This document shows positions 8,633-19,657 of a DNA stretch of 64,000 nt, piece after piece. The notes beneath the pieces are model-generated. The model saw only the letters and a list, made by a program, of their open reading frames with translations, did no database searches and was not told the origin of the DNA. Source of the stretch: Vreelandella maris (GTDB taxonomy: Bacteria; Pseudomonadota; Gammaproteobacteria; Pseudomonadales; Halomonadaceae); NCBI RefSeq assembly GCF_013371085.1, contig NZ_JABWCV010000010.1, positions 115,333 to 179,332 of the forward strand, in the 5' to 3' direction. How positions within the stretch are numbered: the first letter of the stretch is position 1; each line of letters begins with the position of its first letter. The position numbers and the translations under genes were made by a program.

Positions 8633-10227
8633 AGCGGCGTATTGTGCGAATAAAAGGAGGCGTTGGCTAGCGAAGGTGTATAAACCTTGGCGCAGTGTCT
8701 GCCAGCTGCTTTAGCAGCGTAAAGCGCTTGGTCAGCGGCGGTCATTAATCCACTGAATGTCTGAATGCCTGCTATACCCAACTGGCTAATACCGATGCTC
8801 ACGGTAACATGCGGTGCTACGGGCGACATATAGTGTAGGTGCTGCAATTGATCAATAGCGTCACTAAGTGCTTGGCTTTTTTCCAATGCCTGGGTAGCTG
8901 ATGTTGCGGACATCATGGCACTAAACTCCTCGCCCCCTGTACGCGCGATAAAGAAGCCATGCGCAGTGGCGACGTCATGCATGGTTTGTGCTACCCGCTG
9001 CAAACATATATCACCCTCGGGATGCCCATAATGATCATTAAACATTTTGAAGTGATCGATATCGAGCATCATGACCGACAACGGTTGGCCTGACGCCAAG
9101 GCGCTATTAACCACCTCTTGCAGGCGCTGATCGAATAATCGGCGATTGGGTAGACCAGTCAAGGGGTCGTGGGTAGAGAGTTCGATGAGCTCAGCGTTGA
9201 GCTGTTGTTGATGCTTGAACTGCTCTTGAAAGGCCCTCGCTAGGATGCCGATTTCATCACCACGCCCTAACAAATTGCTTGATCCCTTTAAATCCACGCT
9301 GGCTTGCTGCGTAAACTGGGTCAGAGTTCTGAGTGGCTTCAGAATAATGCGCTCCAGTAGCAGCAGAACAAGGCCAATCACTAATAGCATCAAGCAAGCT
9401 GTCCATAAAAGTACGTAGCGAAACGTTTCTAGACTGGACAAATAACTGGTGCGATTAAGCTGGGTTCCCAAGGCTAACTGTTCGTTATGCGGGTAGGTAG
9501 TCAAATAGCGCTGCGCCTGGATCGTATTGCCTGAGATGGTGACGGCTGTGTCATTATTGATAACGCCTTCCAGCATCGAAAGCGTCGATGGTAGCCCCGT
9601 ATAGTCTTCTATGATTGTCAACCATTCATCGTCCATTGGCCTCACTTTGAATAGCCATCCCTGGGGCGGACCGCTCTCATCGGTTCTCACAATGGGGTTG
9701 GACGCTACCATTAGCGGCGTTGTGCCCGCATACAGACTGCTTTTACCCTGTTCTGGATCTTCTTTAATGGAAGCCTGCATCGTGCGAATAAGCCCCGACA
9801 TCCAGCGGCACTCACGTTCTGCGGTATAGCAAGTGTGGTATTGGCCGGTAGCAGGATTGATGCCTGCTAAAAAATGTACATCGCCCTCCGCATTGAAAAA
9901 GGCCATTAGCTGGTAGCGCATTTCTTCAAACATCTGTTGGCTAAAATTGGTATCCGTATAGCCAGGGTAGTTACCCTGAATAAACTCATAGGTATCGTCC
10001 CAGATCGACCAGTCTCGCGCTTGGGCTAGTAGTTCCTGTTGGCTGATATTGAGGCTGCGTTCAATTTGCGCTAGTTCCTGGATTACTACCGCATGCTCTT
10101 CCTTATGAAGTGCGGGAAATATTACCCACTTGCTCAAGGCAGCTAAGGAAATAAGGGCTAGTAATAACACCCCGCCCAAGGCGGCCAGAAAACGGAAGCG
10201 TAAAGATCGAGAGAAGCGTTGAACCAT
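8629..10227 (-). CDS. CHASE4-HAMP-GGDEF diguanylate cyclase
   Basis: A 532-residue protein predicted to make cyclic di-GMP. An N-terminal membrane helix (about residues 15-36) precedes a periplasmic CHASE4-type sensor domain (about 45-265, with [11 protein letters not shown] and ATGQYHTCY). A second helix (about 270-292), a HAMP linker and a GGDEF domain follow. The active-site motif GGEEF is at residues 431-435, preceded by [10 protein letters not shown] and the metal-binding [15 protein letters not shown]. No RxxD inhibitory site is present in the usual place just before GGEEF (residues 422-425 are AHGF), so product inhibition may be absent. The stop codon overlaps the rsxA start. A terminator separates the gene from metG, so it probably heads the rsx transcript. 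Confidence 0.9.
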   Translation of the reverse strand: MVQRFSRSLRFRFLAALGGVLLLALISLAALSKWVIFPALHKEEHAVVIQELAQIERSLNISQQELLAQARDWSIWDDTYEFIQGNYPGYTDTNFSQQMFEEMRYQLMAFFNAEGDVHFLAGINPATGQYHTCYTAERECRWMSGLIRTMQASIKEDPEQGKSSLYAGTTPLMVASNPIVRTDESGPPQGWLFKVRPMDDEWLTIIEDYTGLPSTLSMLEGVINNDTAVTISGNTIQAQRYLTTYPHNEQLALGTQLNRTSYLSSLETFRYVLLWTACLMLLVIGLVLLLLERIILKPLRTLTQFTQQASVDLKGSSNLLGRGDEIGILARAFQEQFKHQQQLNAELIELSTHDPLTGLPNRRLFDQRLQEVVNSALASGQPLSVMMLDIDHFKMFNDHYGHPEGDICLQRVAQTMHDVATAHGFFIARTGGEEFSAMMSATSATQALEKSQALSDAIDQLQHLHYMSPVAPHVTVSIGISQLGIAGIQTFSGLMTAADQALYAAKAAGRHCAKVYTPSLANASFYSHNTPL

Positions 10228-10275
10228 AGAGTATGCCTAAGCGAAACGGTGACGATGTAAGATAGATTCAAAAAT

Positions 10276-10309
10276 AAAAGGGGCAAAGGCGTTTAGCCTC
10301 TGCCCCTTT
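10276..10309 (-). terminator. Rho-independent terminator after metG
   Basis: Read on the minus strand, AAAGGGGCAGAGGC pairs across a short loop with GCCTTTGCCCCTTTT, followed by TATTTTTG. It lies 19 bp after the metG stop and just before the diguanylate cyclase, separating the two transcription units. Confidence 0.75.
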
Positions 10310-10327
10310 GGCATGGCTCTATAGTGA

Positions 10328-12364
10328 TTAGGTGACCCGCTGGCCCGGTTCGGCACCGGTATCTGGGGAAAGCAGATAAATACCTTCTTCATTGGCTGAG
10401 GCGAGTACCATACCTTCGGACATTCCAAAGCGCATCTTACGCGGAGCCAGGTTGGCAACCATAACCGTCAAGCGACCTTCCAGTGCTTCAGGCGCGTAAG
10501 CAGAGCGAATGCCTGAGAACACATTGCGCGTTTCGCCACCTAGGTCGAGGGTCAGTTGCAGCAGCTTATCAGCGCCTTCCACGTATTGGGCCTTGGTGAT
10601 GCGCGCAATGCGCAGATCGACCTTGGCAAACGTCGCAAAGTCGATTTCAGCGGCGATGGGATCATCCGCCAGTGGGCCTTTGGGCGCTTCTTTCAGTTTT
10701 TGCTCTTCCACAAGATCTTCCTTCGACGCTTCAATCATCGCATCGATTTTATCTCGGTCAACGCGGGTCATTAGTGGCTTGAATTTATTGATTGAGTGTT
10801 CTGTCAGGACGGCCTGACGCGTGTGCCAATCCAACGACTCGACATTAAGAAATTCGCGGGCTTGCTCAGCCATCGCGGGCACTACTGGGGCTAGATAGAC
10901 CATCAACTGACGGAACAGGTTAATGCCTACCGAGCAAATCTCATGCACTTCTGCGTCGCGGCCATCTTGCTTGGCCAGTGCCCAGGGCTCTTTATCTGCA
11001 ATATAAGTGTTGGCTTCGTCTGCCAACTCCATAATTTTACGCATTGCCCGGCTAAATTCGCGGGCTTCAAAGTCGTCGGCAATATCATCACCGGCGGCAA
11101 TAAAGCGGGCGACCATTTGCGGTTCTGCGCAGTGAGCTGAGAGATTGCCACCGCCAATTTTTTTAACAAAACCGGCGCAGCGGCTAGCAATATTAACCAC
11201 TTTGCCGACTAAATCTGAGTTTACCCGTGCGGCGAAGTCTTCCAGGTTTAAATCCAAATCATCAACTTTTGAGGTAAGCTTCGCGGCAAAGTAGTAGCGC
11301 AAGTATTCAGGATTGAGATGATCAGCGTAGGTGGCAGCTTTAATAAACGTGCCGCGGGATTTCGACATCTTGGCACCGTCCACTGTCAGGAAACCGTGGC
11401 AGTTAACGGCGGTGGGCGTGCGCAGGTCAGCGCCATGCAGCATGGCGGGCCAGAACAGCGCGTGGAAGTAGACGATATCTTTGCCGATAAAGTGATAGAC
11501 CTCGGCGTCAGAGCCCTTCTTCCAGTAGCTGTCGAAGTCGATGCCTTCACGGTCACACAGATTTTTGAAGCTGGCTAAATAGCCTATCGGCGCATCCAGC
11601 CATACATAGAAGTACTTGCCGGGGGCATCAGGAATTTCAAAGCCAAAGTAGGGCGCGTCACGCGAAATATCCCACTCGTTAAAGCCGGACTCAAACCACT
11701 CCATCAACTTATTACGGATTTGCGGCTGAACGTGGCCGTCGTCAATCCAGCGCTGTAGGAAGTCGGCAAAGTCGGGCAGCTTAAAGAAGTAGTGAGTTGA
11801 GGTGCGTACTTCGGGCGTTGCGCCTGAAATTGCTGAGACGGGATTAATCAAGTCAGCGGGGGTGTAGGTAGCACCGCACTTTTCACAGTTGTCGCCGTAC
11901 TGGTCCTCTGAACCGCATTTAGGGCAGGTGCCTTTAATAAAGCGGTCGGCTAAAAACAAGCCTTTCTGGGGATCAAACATCTGCTCAATATCACGCGTGG
12001 CAATATGGCCTTTATCGCGCAAGCGCTTATAAATCATTTCGCTGAAGTGGCGATTTTCAGTGGAATGAGTCGAGTGATAATTATCGAACCCAACACCAAA
12101 ACGGGAAAAATCGGTTTGGTGATCCTGGGAAACCCGCTCAATAAGCGCTTCGGGGGTTATGCCTTCTTGCTCGGCGCGCAGCATAATGGCGGTGCCATGG
12201 GCATCATCAGCACATACGTAGTAGCACTGTTGACCACGGCTTTTCTGGAAACGAACCCAGATATCCGTCTGAATATATTCAAGCAGGTGGCCGAGGTGAA
12301 TAGCTCCGTTGGCGTAAGGGAGCGCGCTAGTCACCAAAATATTGCGCGTGGCGGTAGTAGACAT
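10328..12364 (-). CDS. metG: Methionyl-tRNA synthetase
   Basis: A 678-residue cytoplasmic enzyme that charges tRNA-Met and tRNA-fMet. The class I HIGH signature appears as HLGH in [16 protein letters not shown] near the N-terminus, and the KMSKS loop as [12 protein letters not shown] near residue 335. Zinc-binding CPKCG and CEKCG pairs near residues 145-160 place it in the long, zinc-containing MetRS group. The C-terminal 100 residues ([20 protein letters not shown] onward) form the tRNA-binding EMAPII-like domain that drives dimerisation. It lies about 100 bp downstream of a small unknown gene, with a terminator between them. Confidence 0.98.
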   Translation of the reverse strand: MSTTATRNILVTSALPYANGAIHLGHLLEYIQTDIWVRFQKSRGQQCYYVCADDAHGTAIMLRAEQEGITPEALIERVSQDHQTDFSRFGVGFDNYHSTHSTENRHFSEMIYKRLRDKGHIATRDIEQMFDPQKGLFLADRFIKGTCPKCGSEDQYGDNCEKCGATYTPADLINPVSAISGATPEVRTSTHYFFKLPDFADFLQRWIDDGHVQPQIRNKLMEWFESGFNEWDISRDAPYFGFEIPDAPGKYFYVWLDAPIGYLASFKNLCDREGIDFDSYWKKGSDAEVYHFIGKDIVYFHALFWPAMLHGADLRTPTAVNCHGFLTVDGAKMSKSRGTFIKAATYADHLNPEYLRYYFAAKLTSKVDDLDLNLEDFAARVNSDLVGKVVNIASRCAGFVKKIGGGNLSAHCAEPQMVARFIAAGDDIADDFEAREFSRAMRKIMELADEANTYIADKEPWALAKQDGRDAEVHEICSVGINLFRQLMVYLAPVVPAMAEQAREFLNVESLDWHTRQAVLTEHSINKFKPLMTRVDRDKIDAMIEASKEDLVEEQKLKEAPKGPLADDPIAAEIDFATFAKVDLRIARITKAQYVEGADKLLQLTLDLGGETRNVFSGIRSAYAPEALEGRLTVMVANLAPRKMRFGMSEGMVLASANEEGIYLLSPDTGAEPGQRVT

Positions 12365-12410
12365 GGTGAAGGTTAATTCCGAGTGAATAAGGGTGCCGAT
12401 CAGGCGATAA

Positions 12411-12444
12411 CAAAAAGACGGCGAAGTCGCTAAACGCTTCGCCG
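12411..12444 (-). terminator. Rho-independent terminator between the small unknown gene and metG
   Basis: On the minus strand CGGCGAAG-(10 nt)-CTTCGCCG forms an 8-bp stem followed by TCTTTTTG. It lies 24 bp after the stop of the small gene at 12468, so metG needs its own promoter in the 46 bp before its start or transcription must read through. Confidence 0.7.
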
Positions 12445-12467
12445 ATAGCGTTACTTTCTAATAACGG

Positions 12468-12749
12468 TTAATAAAGCGCTTGCTCTTCTTGAACCACTTC
12501 GCGCAGCAGTTCTAAAAAAAGCTTATCAGCCTCAGAGTGCTCAGCAGGGTCTTCGGGTATATGCACACTAGTGGTGTCTGAAATTTCGTTAGCAATCCGT
12601 GCCATGGCCGCTGAGCTATTGCCCTCGGTCAACTGCTGCCTAGCGATCACAAGTGATTGCTCAAGAATTTTGGGGTCTTGTAGCAATTTGCGAATAAAGC
12701 CTCGCAGCTCATTGATGACACGTGTTTTCTGGATTTCTGAACCGGACAT
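12468..12749 (-). CDS. Small conserved-looking protein of unknown function
   Basis: A 93-residue acidic, mostly helical protein beginning MSGSEIQKTRVINELRGFIR. ATG at 12749 is preferred because a good AAGGAG ribosome-binding site precedes it at proper spacing; the frame is open for 16 more codons upstream but without such support. No signal peptide, membrane helix, cysteine motif or domain is recognised. It sits upstream of metG on the same strand, separated by a terminator hairpin. Codon use looks native. The function is unknown. Confidence 0.7.
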   Translation of the reverse strand: MSGSEIQKTRVINELRGFIRKLLQDPKILEQSLVIARQQLTEGNSSAAMARIANEISDTTSVHIPEDPAEHSEADKLFLELLREVVQEEQALY

Positions 12750-12876
12750 GGAAGTCTCCTTAGGATCGCGAACGACAACAGGGCCAAGCGAAGCCAATCA
12801 ATGCGTTGACCATAGCATTTTTTCTGCCAACGGGCATGAGTTGCACGGCATTAAACCTGCAGCTTAAAACGCTGGT

Positions 12877-14058
12877 TTAAAGCGTCAATCGACCGGCCTT
12901 GTGCTTGACGGGGTTCGCGTATTGGGCAAGCCAATATGGCCTTAACGCCTCAGGTACATCGGCAAGACGTGCATTGAAGCGCTCCCTGTCTTGTTTAGTA
13001 ATCGCCTTACGCGCTACTAGTTCCGGCGCTTCGCCCAATGCTTCAAGCGCTAAATAGTGGCTGGGGAAGAGGCGGTACCCGCCAATCACCTGACGATCAA
13101 TCTCCGCGGCCACTTCGTCTGGCGTCGCCATATCAGCGCCGACCGGCGTGCCAAAGTGCAGCCGCACACGGCCCTTAGAGCCGGTAATGCCTGCCACAAT
13201 GGAACGGATATCCTCAAACTCACCTTTGGCATAGCTGCCCTGCGTATCAATATCGTGTAGTTCCTGGGCCTTTTGCACGTCGCAGGGGTCATGTTCATAG
13301 CTAATCGATACCGGCACGAGCTTCAATTCGGCAATCGCATCACCAAACACCATGTCGCGCTCTGACGCTTTCCTGGCCATGGTTAACATCTTGATAATAG
13401 CGGGCTCGGTATGGTCGATGCCATTCTTTGCCCGGCCTTCGCGCTGGGCCATCCAGATTGAGTGCTGGTCTTCTGTAATCGTATGGCGAATATAGGCTGA
13501 AAGCTGTTGATACGCTGCCAGCATTGCCCGCTTGCCTCGTGCACTCCGTGGGACAATAAAGCTTTTATTGAGTCGCATTAGGTCGGTGACGTAGGGCTTT
13601 TTGAGCAGATTGTCACCGATAGCGATACGCACAGTGTCGCGGTTCGCTTGATAGAGCGCATAGTTGACGAACGCTGGGTCAAGCGAAATATCGCGATGGT
13701 TGCCTATGAATAGGTAAGCGCCTTTGGGGTCGAGCTTATCAAGCCCCGTGACTTCAAATTCATCGGTGGTGGTACGAATCATGCGCTCCATATAATGAGC
13801 AATGCGCATTTGAAATTCGTAGATCGATGTAACACCTTTCACTTCACGGCGGACCGCGCGACTGGCAAAGCCACGCGCCAGCGATGGCGCCCAGCGCGCC
13901 AAGCGTGGAAGCCGAAAGCGGGTGAGGGCATCGAGCAATTCGTTGTCCCGTGAGAGCCTGGCAAGAACATCGGCTACTTCATGATCCATAAAGGGCCGAA
14001 TGTCGGCCCACGGGTCTGTCGCGGTAGAGACGTTAGTAGCGTTATTGTGATGAGTCAT
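12877..14058 (-). CDS. PlsC-family 1-acyl-glycerol-3-phosphate acyltransferase-like protein
   Basis: A 393-residue protein with the lysophospholipid acyltransferase core. The catalytic H-x4-D motif is NHRDISLDP (H121, D126), and further family blocks are FIVPRSARGKR and IWMAQREGRAKNG. It probably transfers an acyl chain to a lysophospholipid or a related glycerol substrate at the inner membrane face. It lacks an obvious membrane helix and is longer than typical PlsC (about 240 residues), with about 100 extra residues before the catalytic motif and a long C-terminal part. The exact acyl acceptor cannot be told from sequence. It stands alone between the small unknown gene and rdgC. Confidence 0.8.
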   Translation of the reverse strand: MTHHNNATNVSTATDPWADIRPFMDHEVADVLARLSRDNELLDALTRFRLPRLARWAPSLARGFASRAVRREVKGVTSIYEFQMRIAHYMERMIRTTTDEFEVTGLDKLDPKGAYLFIGNHRDISLDPAFVNYALYQANRDTVRIAIGDNLLKKPYVTDLMRLNKSFIVPRSARGKRAMLAAYQQLSAYIRHTITEDQHSIWMAQREGRAKNGIDHTEPAIIKMLTMARKASERDMVFGDAIAELKLVPVSISYEHDPCDVQKAQELHDIDTQGSYAKGEFEDIRSIVAGITGSKGRVRLHFGTPVGADMATPDEVAAEIDRQVIGGYRLFPSHYLALEALGEAPELVARKAITKQDRERFNARLADVPEALRPYWLAQYANPVKHKAGRLTL

Positions 14059-14125
14059 GCGAACCGTTGGATAATAAAAAATAAGTATCGATTAATAGCA
14101 TCGAGGTCGAAGGGCTATAGAGTCC

Positions 14126-15055
14126 TTACTGCGCCGCGGGTTCCCGCTGCGTTTCGCCCCCAAGCCACTCAATTAAACGTGGAATATCGGTAGATAGCGC
14201 CTGCGCCATTAAAATAAAGTCTGTTTCCAGGCGGGCGAGCGCATCGTCACCATCGTCCGCATGGTCGGCCTCTTCAATGAGTGCATCGCCAAAGCGCAAC
14301 GATTTCAGCGCCAAATCATCGTGCAGCACGAAGCTTAACCGGCCTTCTAAGCTCACAGCGAGTTTGCTGGCCTGGCGACCGCTTTCGAGTAACTGCTGAA
14401 TTTCATCACTGTCTAAATCGACTTGGCGCGCGCGAAGCACGCCGTCATCGCCTTTCGCTTTGAGCTCGACCTGATCACCCAGCTGCAGATCGGCAGGGCG
14501 GCTAGCCACATCGCCCAGCCAAGTGGTCATGGCTCGAATAGGCAGCGTTTGCGAACTCAGCGGGGTGACTTTCAAGCTGCCCAGCGTCTCGCGCAGCAAG
14601 TCCAGAATATCCTCGGCACGGGTGCGCGAACTGGCATTTATGCCGATCATCTGGCCTTTGGTGTCCCACCAAAGATCAATTTTCTGGCTACGCACAAAGG
14701 CGCGAGGCAGTAAATCTTCAGTGACCTGCTCTTTAAACGCGGTTTTTTCTTTGCGAGTAACTTTACGGCTTTCGCTGGCTTCGATGTCAGCGACGAGCTC
14801 GTCGACTTCTTCTTTGACTACCGAGGCAGGCAGTAGCCGCTCTTGGCGAAGGGCGGAAAGCAGGCGGTGCGATTGAATTTCGTGCACTAACTGCCCGCTG
14901 CCCATACGTCCAGCCGGGGCTGTCCAGCCCAGGCGGCGTGCATCAGCGTTGCCGAGTGGTTTGGCGGCATGCTCTTGTAAAGCGCTAGCGAGCGCATCGC
15001 TGGATAACTCGGGCGCGTCGTGCAGGCGGTATAAATGCAAGTGCTTAAACCACAT
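14126..15055 (-). CDS. rdgC: Recombination-associated protein RdgC
   Basis: A 309-residue nucleoid-associated DNA-binding protein that forms a ring-shaped dimer around duplex DNA and restrains RecA activity. Family features are the N-terminal MWFKHLHLYRL, GWTAPAGR near residue 40, SRKVTRKEKTAFKEQV in the middle, and the C-terminal FILMAQALSTDIPRLIEWLG. ATG at 15055 was chosen because family proteins begin MWFK; an upstream in-frame ATG would add ten residues. It is divergent from fadM. Confidence 0.95.
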   Translation of the reverse strand: MWFKHLHLYRLHDAPELSSDALASALQEHAAKPLGNADARRLGWTAPAGRMGSGQLVHEIQSHRLLSALRQERLLPASVVKEEVDELVADIEASESRKVTRKEKTAFKEQVTEDLLPRAFVRSQKIDLWWDTKGQMIGINASSRTRAEDILDLLRETLGSLKVTPLSSQTLPIRAMTTWLGDVASRPADLQLGDQVELKAKGDDGVLRARQVDLDSDEIQQLLESGRQASKLAVSLEGRLSFVLHDDLALKSLRFGDALIEEADHADDGDDALARLETDFILMAQALSTDIPRLIEWLGGETQREPAAQ

Positions 15056-15231
15056 GAGGCCAATCCTGTTCAAAAGGTGGCACATTATGGCGAAAGAGGG
15101 GCATTCCTACCAGCGGCTGCCACCAATCGTCTCTGTTGCAAGTGTTTCAAACTTGTGTTTGATTGAGGGTTTGCCAACTAAATACTCTCCGCCAATTAAT
15201 TGCATCATTTAACTGAACAGTAGGAGTGGTT

Positions 15232-15666
15232 ATGAGTACATCGCTGTCGCGGGTTCAATTGCGTGTTCGTGGCTACCATCTGGATGGCTATGGGCATGTG
15301 AATAACGCTCGCTACCTGGAATTTATGGAAGAAGGGCGCTGGGATTTTTTTGATCAACATCCAGAAATGATCAAAGAGCTCCATCAAGCCGGGCGGGCAT
15401 TCGTTGTCGTCAATTTGAACATTGATTATCTGGCCGCTGCCCGCCAAGGGGATGACTTGGAAGTGATGACCGGGATCATCGACGTTGGTGAACGCAGCGG
15501 GCTCTGCCACCACCGTATTGTACGTAAAGATGGCACCGTCATTGCCCGGGCCGATTTAACCTTCGTGCTGCTCGATATGCGCGCCAATAAGGCCGCTGCA
15601 ATCGAGGGAGAGGTGCGTGAGGCGTTAGCCGCGTTAACCTTGGGGAAAGAGGCATTTAGCGCTTAA
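15232..15666 (+). CDS. fadM: FadM-like long-chain acyl-CoA thioesterase (hotdog fold)
   Basis: A 144-residue hotdog-fold thioesterase. The stretch RVRGYHLDGYGHVNNARYLE closely follows E. coli FadM (YbaW), and FVVVNLNIDYLAAAR and ITVEGEL-type C-terminal features (here AIEGEVREAL) also agree. The conserved asparagine-rich NNARYLEFMEEGR motif is where the 4-hydroxybenzoyl-CoA thioesterase family places its active site. ATG at 15232 is preferred over a GTG two codons earlier, because the ribosome-binding site TAGGAG (15221-15226) suits the ATG. It is expected to hydrolyse acyl-CoA by-products of beta-oxidation. Confidence 0.85.
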   Translation: MSTSLSRVQLRVRGYHLDGYGHVNNARYLEFMEEGRWDFFDQHPEMIKELHQAGRAFVVVNLNIDYLAAARQGDDLEVMTGIIDVGERSGLCHHRIVRKDGTVIARADLTFVLLDMRANKAAAIEGEVREALAALTLGKEAFSA

Positions 15667-15818
15667 ACGGCTTTGCTGAGCTCCCTGGCTGCCCTTGCTG
15701 CTTTTGCGGTGGTATGATGGCGGAGTATTTGCGCGCCGCTCTATGGTAATTTCAGGGCGGTGTTTACCAGCGCTTTCAACTCTCGCAGTGCCAATGCAGT
15801 GCAAAGGATCTGACTTTC

Positions 15819-18563
15819 ATGGGTGACATCGCCAGAGAAATCTTGCCCGTCAATATTGAAGACGAGCTTAAACAGTCGTATCTCGACTATGCGATGAGCG
15901 TCATTATCGGCCGCGCGCTTCCAGATGTGCGGGATGGCCTTAAACCGGTTCACCGGCGTGTGCTGTTTGCCATGCATGAACTGGGTAATGACTGGAATAA
16001 ACCGTACAAGAAGTCGGCGCGTGTCGTCGGCGATGTCATCGGTAAATACCATCCGCACGGCGATAGCGCGGTTTACGACACCATCGTACGTATGGCCCAG
16101 CACTTTTCGATGCGTCATGTGCTGGTCGACGGCCAGGGTAACTTCGGTTCGATTGATGGGGATAACGCGGCTGCCATGCGTTATACCGAGGTGCGTATGT
16201 CGCGCCTTGCCCACGAACTGCTCGCTGACCTGGAAAAAGATACCGTCGACTGGGTCGATAACTACGACGGTACCGAACGTATTCCCGCGGTATTGCCTAC
16301 CAAAACGCCCAACTTGCTGATCAACGGGTCCTCGGGCATTGCGGTAGGTATGGCAACCAATATTCCACCGCACAATATGCGTGAAGTGATTGATGGCTGC
16401 TTAGCCTTAATCGACGACTACACGCTGACCGTTGATGACCTGATGGAGTATATCCCCGGCCCTGATTTCCCCACCGGGGCGATTATCAATGGTCGCGCGG
16501 GTATCTTATCGGCATATCGTACCGGCCGTGGGCGTATTTATGTTCGCGCCTGTCACACCATTGAGCACCATGACAAAACCGGTCGCGATCACATCATTAT
16601 TAGTGAGCTGCCGTATCAGGTAAACAAAGCGCGGTTGATCGAGAAGATTGCCGAGCTGGTGAAAGAGAAGAAGATCGAAGGCATCGCTGAGCTGCGCGAT
16701 GAGTCGGATAAAGATGGCCTGCGCGTGGTCATAGAAGTTAAGCGTGGCGAGTCCGGCGAGGTAGTGGTCAATAACCTATTTGCTCAGACACAGCTGCAGA
16801 ACGTGTTCGGGATCAACATGGTGGCGCTGGAAAATGGCCAGCCCCGTACCCTAAATCTGAAAGAGATGCTGGAAGCCTTTATTCGCCATCGTCGCGAAGT
16901 GGTGACCCGGCGTACGCTTTATGAGCTGAAAAAAGCACGTGAACGCGGGCATTTGTTAGAAGGTTTGGCCGTCGCTATTTCGAATATCGACGAAGTGATT
17001 GAACTGATTAAAGCCTCGCCCAATGCGGCAGAAGCGCGTGAAAAGCTGCTCGCCAAGACCTGGCAGCCCGGCCAAGTGACCGCCATGTTGGAGCGGGCGG
17101 GTGCTACTTCTTGCAAGCCAGAAGAGCTGGAAGAGGGCTTTGGTCTAAACACCGCGGCCACGTCGTATCGACTATCGCCTGCCCAGGCGCAAGCAATTCT
17201 TGAATTACGTCTGCACCGTTTAACGGGCCTTGAAACCGAGAAGCTGCTCGATGAATATCTGACGATTCTTGAGAAAATTGCTGAGCTTACTGAAATTCTG
17301 GCATCGCCTGATCGGTTGATGGAAGTGATCCGGGAAGAGCTGCACGCCGTGCGTGATCAGTTTGGCGATGATCGTCGCACTGAAATCCAGGCAAGCCACC
17401 TGGATCTGTCGATTGAAGATTTGATCGCTGAAGAAGACATGGTCGTGACCGTGTCGCGCTCTGGTTACGCCAAGACGCAGCCGCTGTCGGATTATCAGGC
17501 TCAGCGCCGTGGCGGTCGCGGTAAGTCTGCCACCGCGATGAAAGATGAAGATGTGATTGAGCACCTGCTGGTGGCCTCTACACACGACACCGTGCTGCTG
17601 TTCTCCAATCGCGGCAAAGTGTACTGGCTGAAAGTGTACGAAATGCCCAACGCCAGCCGCGGCTCACGTGGCAAGCCGCTGGTCAATATGCTGCCGCTGG
17701 AAGAGGGTGAAGCGGTTAACGCCATCCTGCCGGTCCGTGACTACGATCCTGAGCACTATATCTTCTTCGCGACGGCTAAAGGCACCGTCAAGCGCACCAG
17801 TCTTGAACAGTTCTCGCGCCCGCGTAGCGTAGGTCTTATCGCCATTGACCTTGAAGAGGGTGATCGCTTAGTAGGCGCTGCCATTACCACCGGTAATGAT
17901 CATGCCATGCTGTTGTCGTCTAACGGCAAGGCCATTCGCTTCGAAGAGGGTAAAGCCCGCGCCATGGGACGTACTGCTCGCGGCGTACGTGGTATGCGCC
18001 TGGCTGGCGATGCGGAAGTCATCAGTTTGATTATTCCCAAGAGCCAGCAAATCGACGCCGAAGCGGATGCCGAAGAGGAAACTCAGGATAGCGCGCAAGA
18101 GAGCGTCGTGGCCGAAACCGCCGATGGTCAGATATACATTATGACCGCCAGTGAAAACGGTTACGGTAAGCGCACGCGTCTGGAAGAGTTCCCGCTGCGC
18201 GGCCGTGGTGGTCAGGGTGTTATCGCCATGCAAACCAGTGAGCGTAACGGTTCGCTAGTCGCGGCGATGCAGGTTTATGACAGCGATGAAATGATGTTGA
18301 TCACTGACCGTGGCACGCTGGTGCGTACGCGTGTTGAAGAGGTCTCAACCACCTCGCGTAATACCCAGGGCGTGATGTTGATTCGTCTGGGTAAAGAAGA
18401 AAAATTAGTCAAAACCGTTCGTGTTGATGAGCCCGCCGAAGTCGATCTAACTGGTCTCGAAGAGGGTGCCGAGGCTAGCCTTGATGAGCGACCTGAAGAC
18501 GTTCAGGCGAGTGAATCATCCGATGACGCACAGGAACCGGGGACTGATGACACGTCATTATAA
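15819..18563 (+). CDS. gyrA: DNA gyrase subunit A
   Basis: A 914-residue type II topoisomerase subunit that breaks and rejoins DNA to introduce negative supercoils. The catalytic tyrosine is Y122 in AMRYTEVRM. The quinolone-resistance region [11 protein letters not shown] shows S83 and D87, the residues of drug-susceptible E. coli. The GyrA-box QRRGGRG, needed for DNA wrapping, is in the C-terminal beta-pinwheel. An acidic linker (about residues 745-770) and an acidic tail are present, making it slightly longer than the E. coli protein (875). Its last 17 bases overlap serC, heading the serC-pheA-tyrA/aroA-cmk-rpsA run. Confidence 0.98.
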   Translation: MGDIAREILPVNIEDELKQSYLDYAMSVIIGRALPDVRDGLKPVHRRVLFAMHELGNDWNKPYKKSARVVGDVIGKYHPHGDSAVYDTIVRMAQHFSMRHVLVDGQGNFGSIDGDNAAAMRYTEVRMSRLAHELLADLEKDTVDWVDNYDGTERIPAVLPTKTPNLLINGSSGIAVGMATNIPPHNMREVIDGCLALIDDYTLTVDDLMEYIPGPDFPTGAIINGRAGILSAYRTGRGRIYVRACHTIEHHDKTGRDHIIISELPYQVNKARLIEKIAELVKEKKIEGIAELRDESDKDGLRVVIEVKRGESGEVVVNNLFAQTQLQNVFGINMVALENGQPRTLNLKEMLEAFIRHRREVVTRRTLYELKKARERGHLLEGLAVAISNIDEVIELIKASPNAAEAREKLLAKTWQPGQVTAMLERAGATSCKPEELEEGFGLNTAATSYRLSPAQAQAILELRLHRLTGLETEKLLDEYLTILEKIAELTEILASPDRLMEVIREELHAVRDQFGDDRRTEIQASHLDLSIEDLIAEEDMVVTVSRSGYAKTQPLSDYQAQRRGGRGKSATAMKDEDVIEHLLVASTHDTVLLFSNRGKVYWLKVYEMPNASRGSRGKPLVNMLPLEEGEAVNAILPVRDYDPEHYIFFATAKGTVKRTSLEQFSRPRSVGLIAIDLEEGDRLVGAAITTGNDHAMLLSSNGKAIRFEEGKARAMGRTARGVRGMRLAGDAEVISLIIPKSQQIDAEADAEEETQDSAQESVVAETADGQIYIMTASENGYGKRTRLEEFPLRGRGGQGVIAMQTSERNGSLVAAMQVYDSDEMMLITDRGTLVRTRVEEVSTTSRNTQGVMLIRLGKEEKLVKTVRVDEPAEVDLTGLEEGAEASLDERPEDVQASESSDDAQEPGTDDTSL

Positions 18564-19650
18564 TTTCTGCGCAGGGCCAGCGGCCCTGCCAGTAGCCGTA
18601 CTGGAACGCGCTCGGGAAGAGTTGCTGGACTACCATGGGCGTGGCCTTTCCGTAATGGAAATGAGCCACCGTAGCGACGAGTTTGTTGCTATTGCTGAGC
18701 GTGCAGAAGCTGATTTTCGTGAGCTTCTAAGCGTGCCAGATAACTATAAAGTGCTGTTTTTGCAGGGCGGCGCCAGTATGCAATTTGCAATGCTGCCGAT
18801 GAACCTGCTGGGACAGGGCGGTAGCGGTAACTTCATTCAGACCGGTATCTGGGGCAAAAAAGCGCTTAGCGAAGCAAAGCGCCTTGGTTTCGCTTGTCAT
18901 GTTGCTGCAAGCAGCGAAGCTAATGGTCACATGGCGGTACCCGCGCTGGATAACATCAGCGTTAGCGATGACGCGGCCTATTTGCACTACACGTCGAACG
19001 AAACGATTGGCGGCTTGGAGTTTGACTATACACCCCATGTTCAGCGTGCCGATGGCGCTAGCGTGCCGTTGGTCTGCGATATGTCATCAAATATCCTTTC
19101 TGGACCGATCGATGTTAGCGATTTCGGCGTGATCTACGCTGGAGCGCAGAAGAATATTGGCCCCGCTGGTTTAACATTGGCCGTCGTTCGTGACGATTTG
19201 CTAGGCAAAGCCCAAGCCAACATTCCTTCGCTGTTTGATTATCAAATGCTGGCGGACGCCGGTTCGATGGTCAATACGCCGCCCACTTACGCTTGGTATT
19301 TAGCCGGACTGGTATTCCAGTGGCTGAAAGACGATATCGGCGGATTGGCGGCGATGAACGCCATTAATCAGCGCAAAGCCGATAAGCTTTATGCAGCGAT
19401 CGATGCGAGCGACTTTTATAGCAACCCGATTGCTAAAGCCAATCGTTCGCGGATGAACGTGCCTTTTGTATTGGCCGATGCGGCGCTGGATAAAGCATTT
19501 TTACAACAAGCCGATGCGGCGGGGCTGCTTAATTTAAAGGGTCACCGCAGCGTCGGCGGAATGCGTGCCAGCCTATATAACGCGGTGCCTGAATCGGCGG
19601 TAGACGCGCTGATCGCGTTCATGGCCGATTTTGAACAAACAAGAGGCTAA
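18547..19650 (+). CDS. serC: Phosphoserine aminotransferase
   Basis: A 367-residue PLP enzyme that converts 3-phosphohydroxypyruvate to phosphoserine, and also serves pyridoxine synthesis. It begins [20 protein letters not shown]. The PLP lysine lies in [12 protein letters not shown], and the substrate-binding GGASMQF and [10 protein letters not shown] are present. ATG at 18547 was chosen because homology begins there; this places the start inside the last codons of gyrA in another frame. The upstream in-frame region is gyrA read out of frame. pheA follows 7 bp after the stop. Confidence 0.97.
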   Translation: MTRHYNFCAGPAALPVAVLERAREELLDYHGRGLSVMEMSHRSDEFVAIAERAEADFRELLSVPDNYKVLFLQGGASMQFAMLPMNLLGQGGSGNFIQTGIWGKKALSEAKRLGFACHVAASSEANGHMAVPALDNISVSDDAAYLHYTSNETIGGLEFDYTPHVQRADGASVPLVCDMSSNILSGPIDVSDFGVIYAGAQKNIGPAGLTLAVVRDDLLGKAQANIPSLFDYQMLADAGSMVNTPPTYAWYLAGLVFQWLKDDIGGLAAMNAINQRKADKLYAAIDASDFYSNPIAKANRSRMNVPFVLADAALDKAFLQQADAAGLLNLKGHRSVGGMRASLYNAVPESAVDALIAFMADFEQTRG

Positions 19651-19657
19651 CAACACC

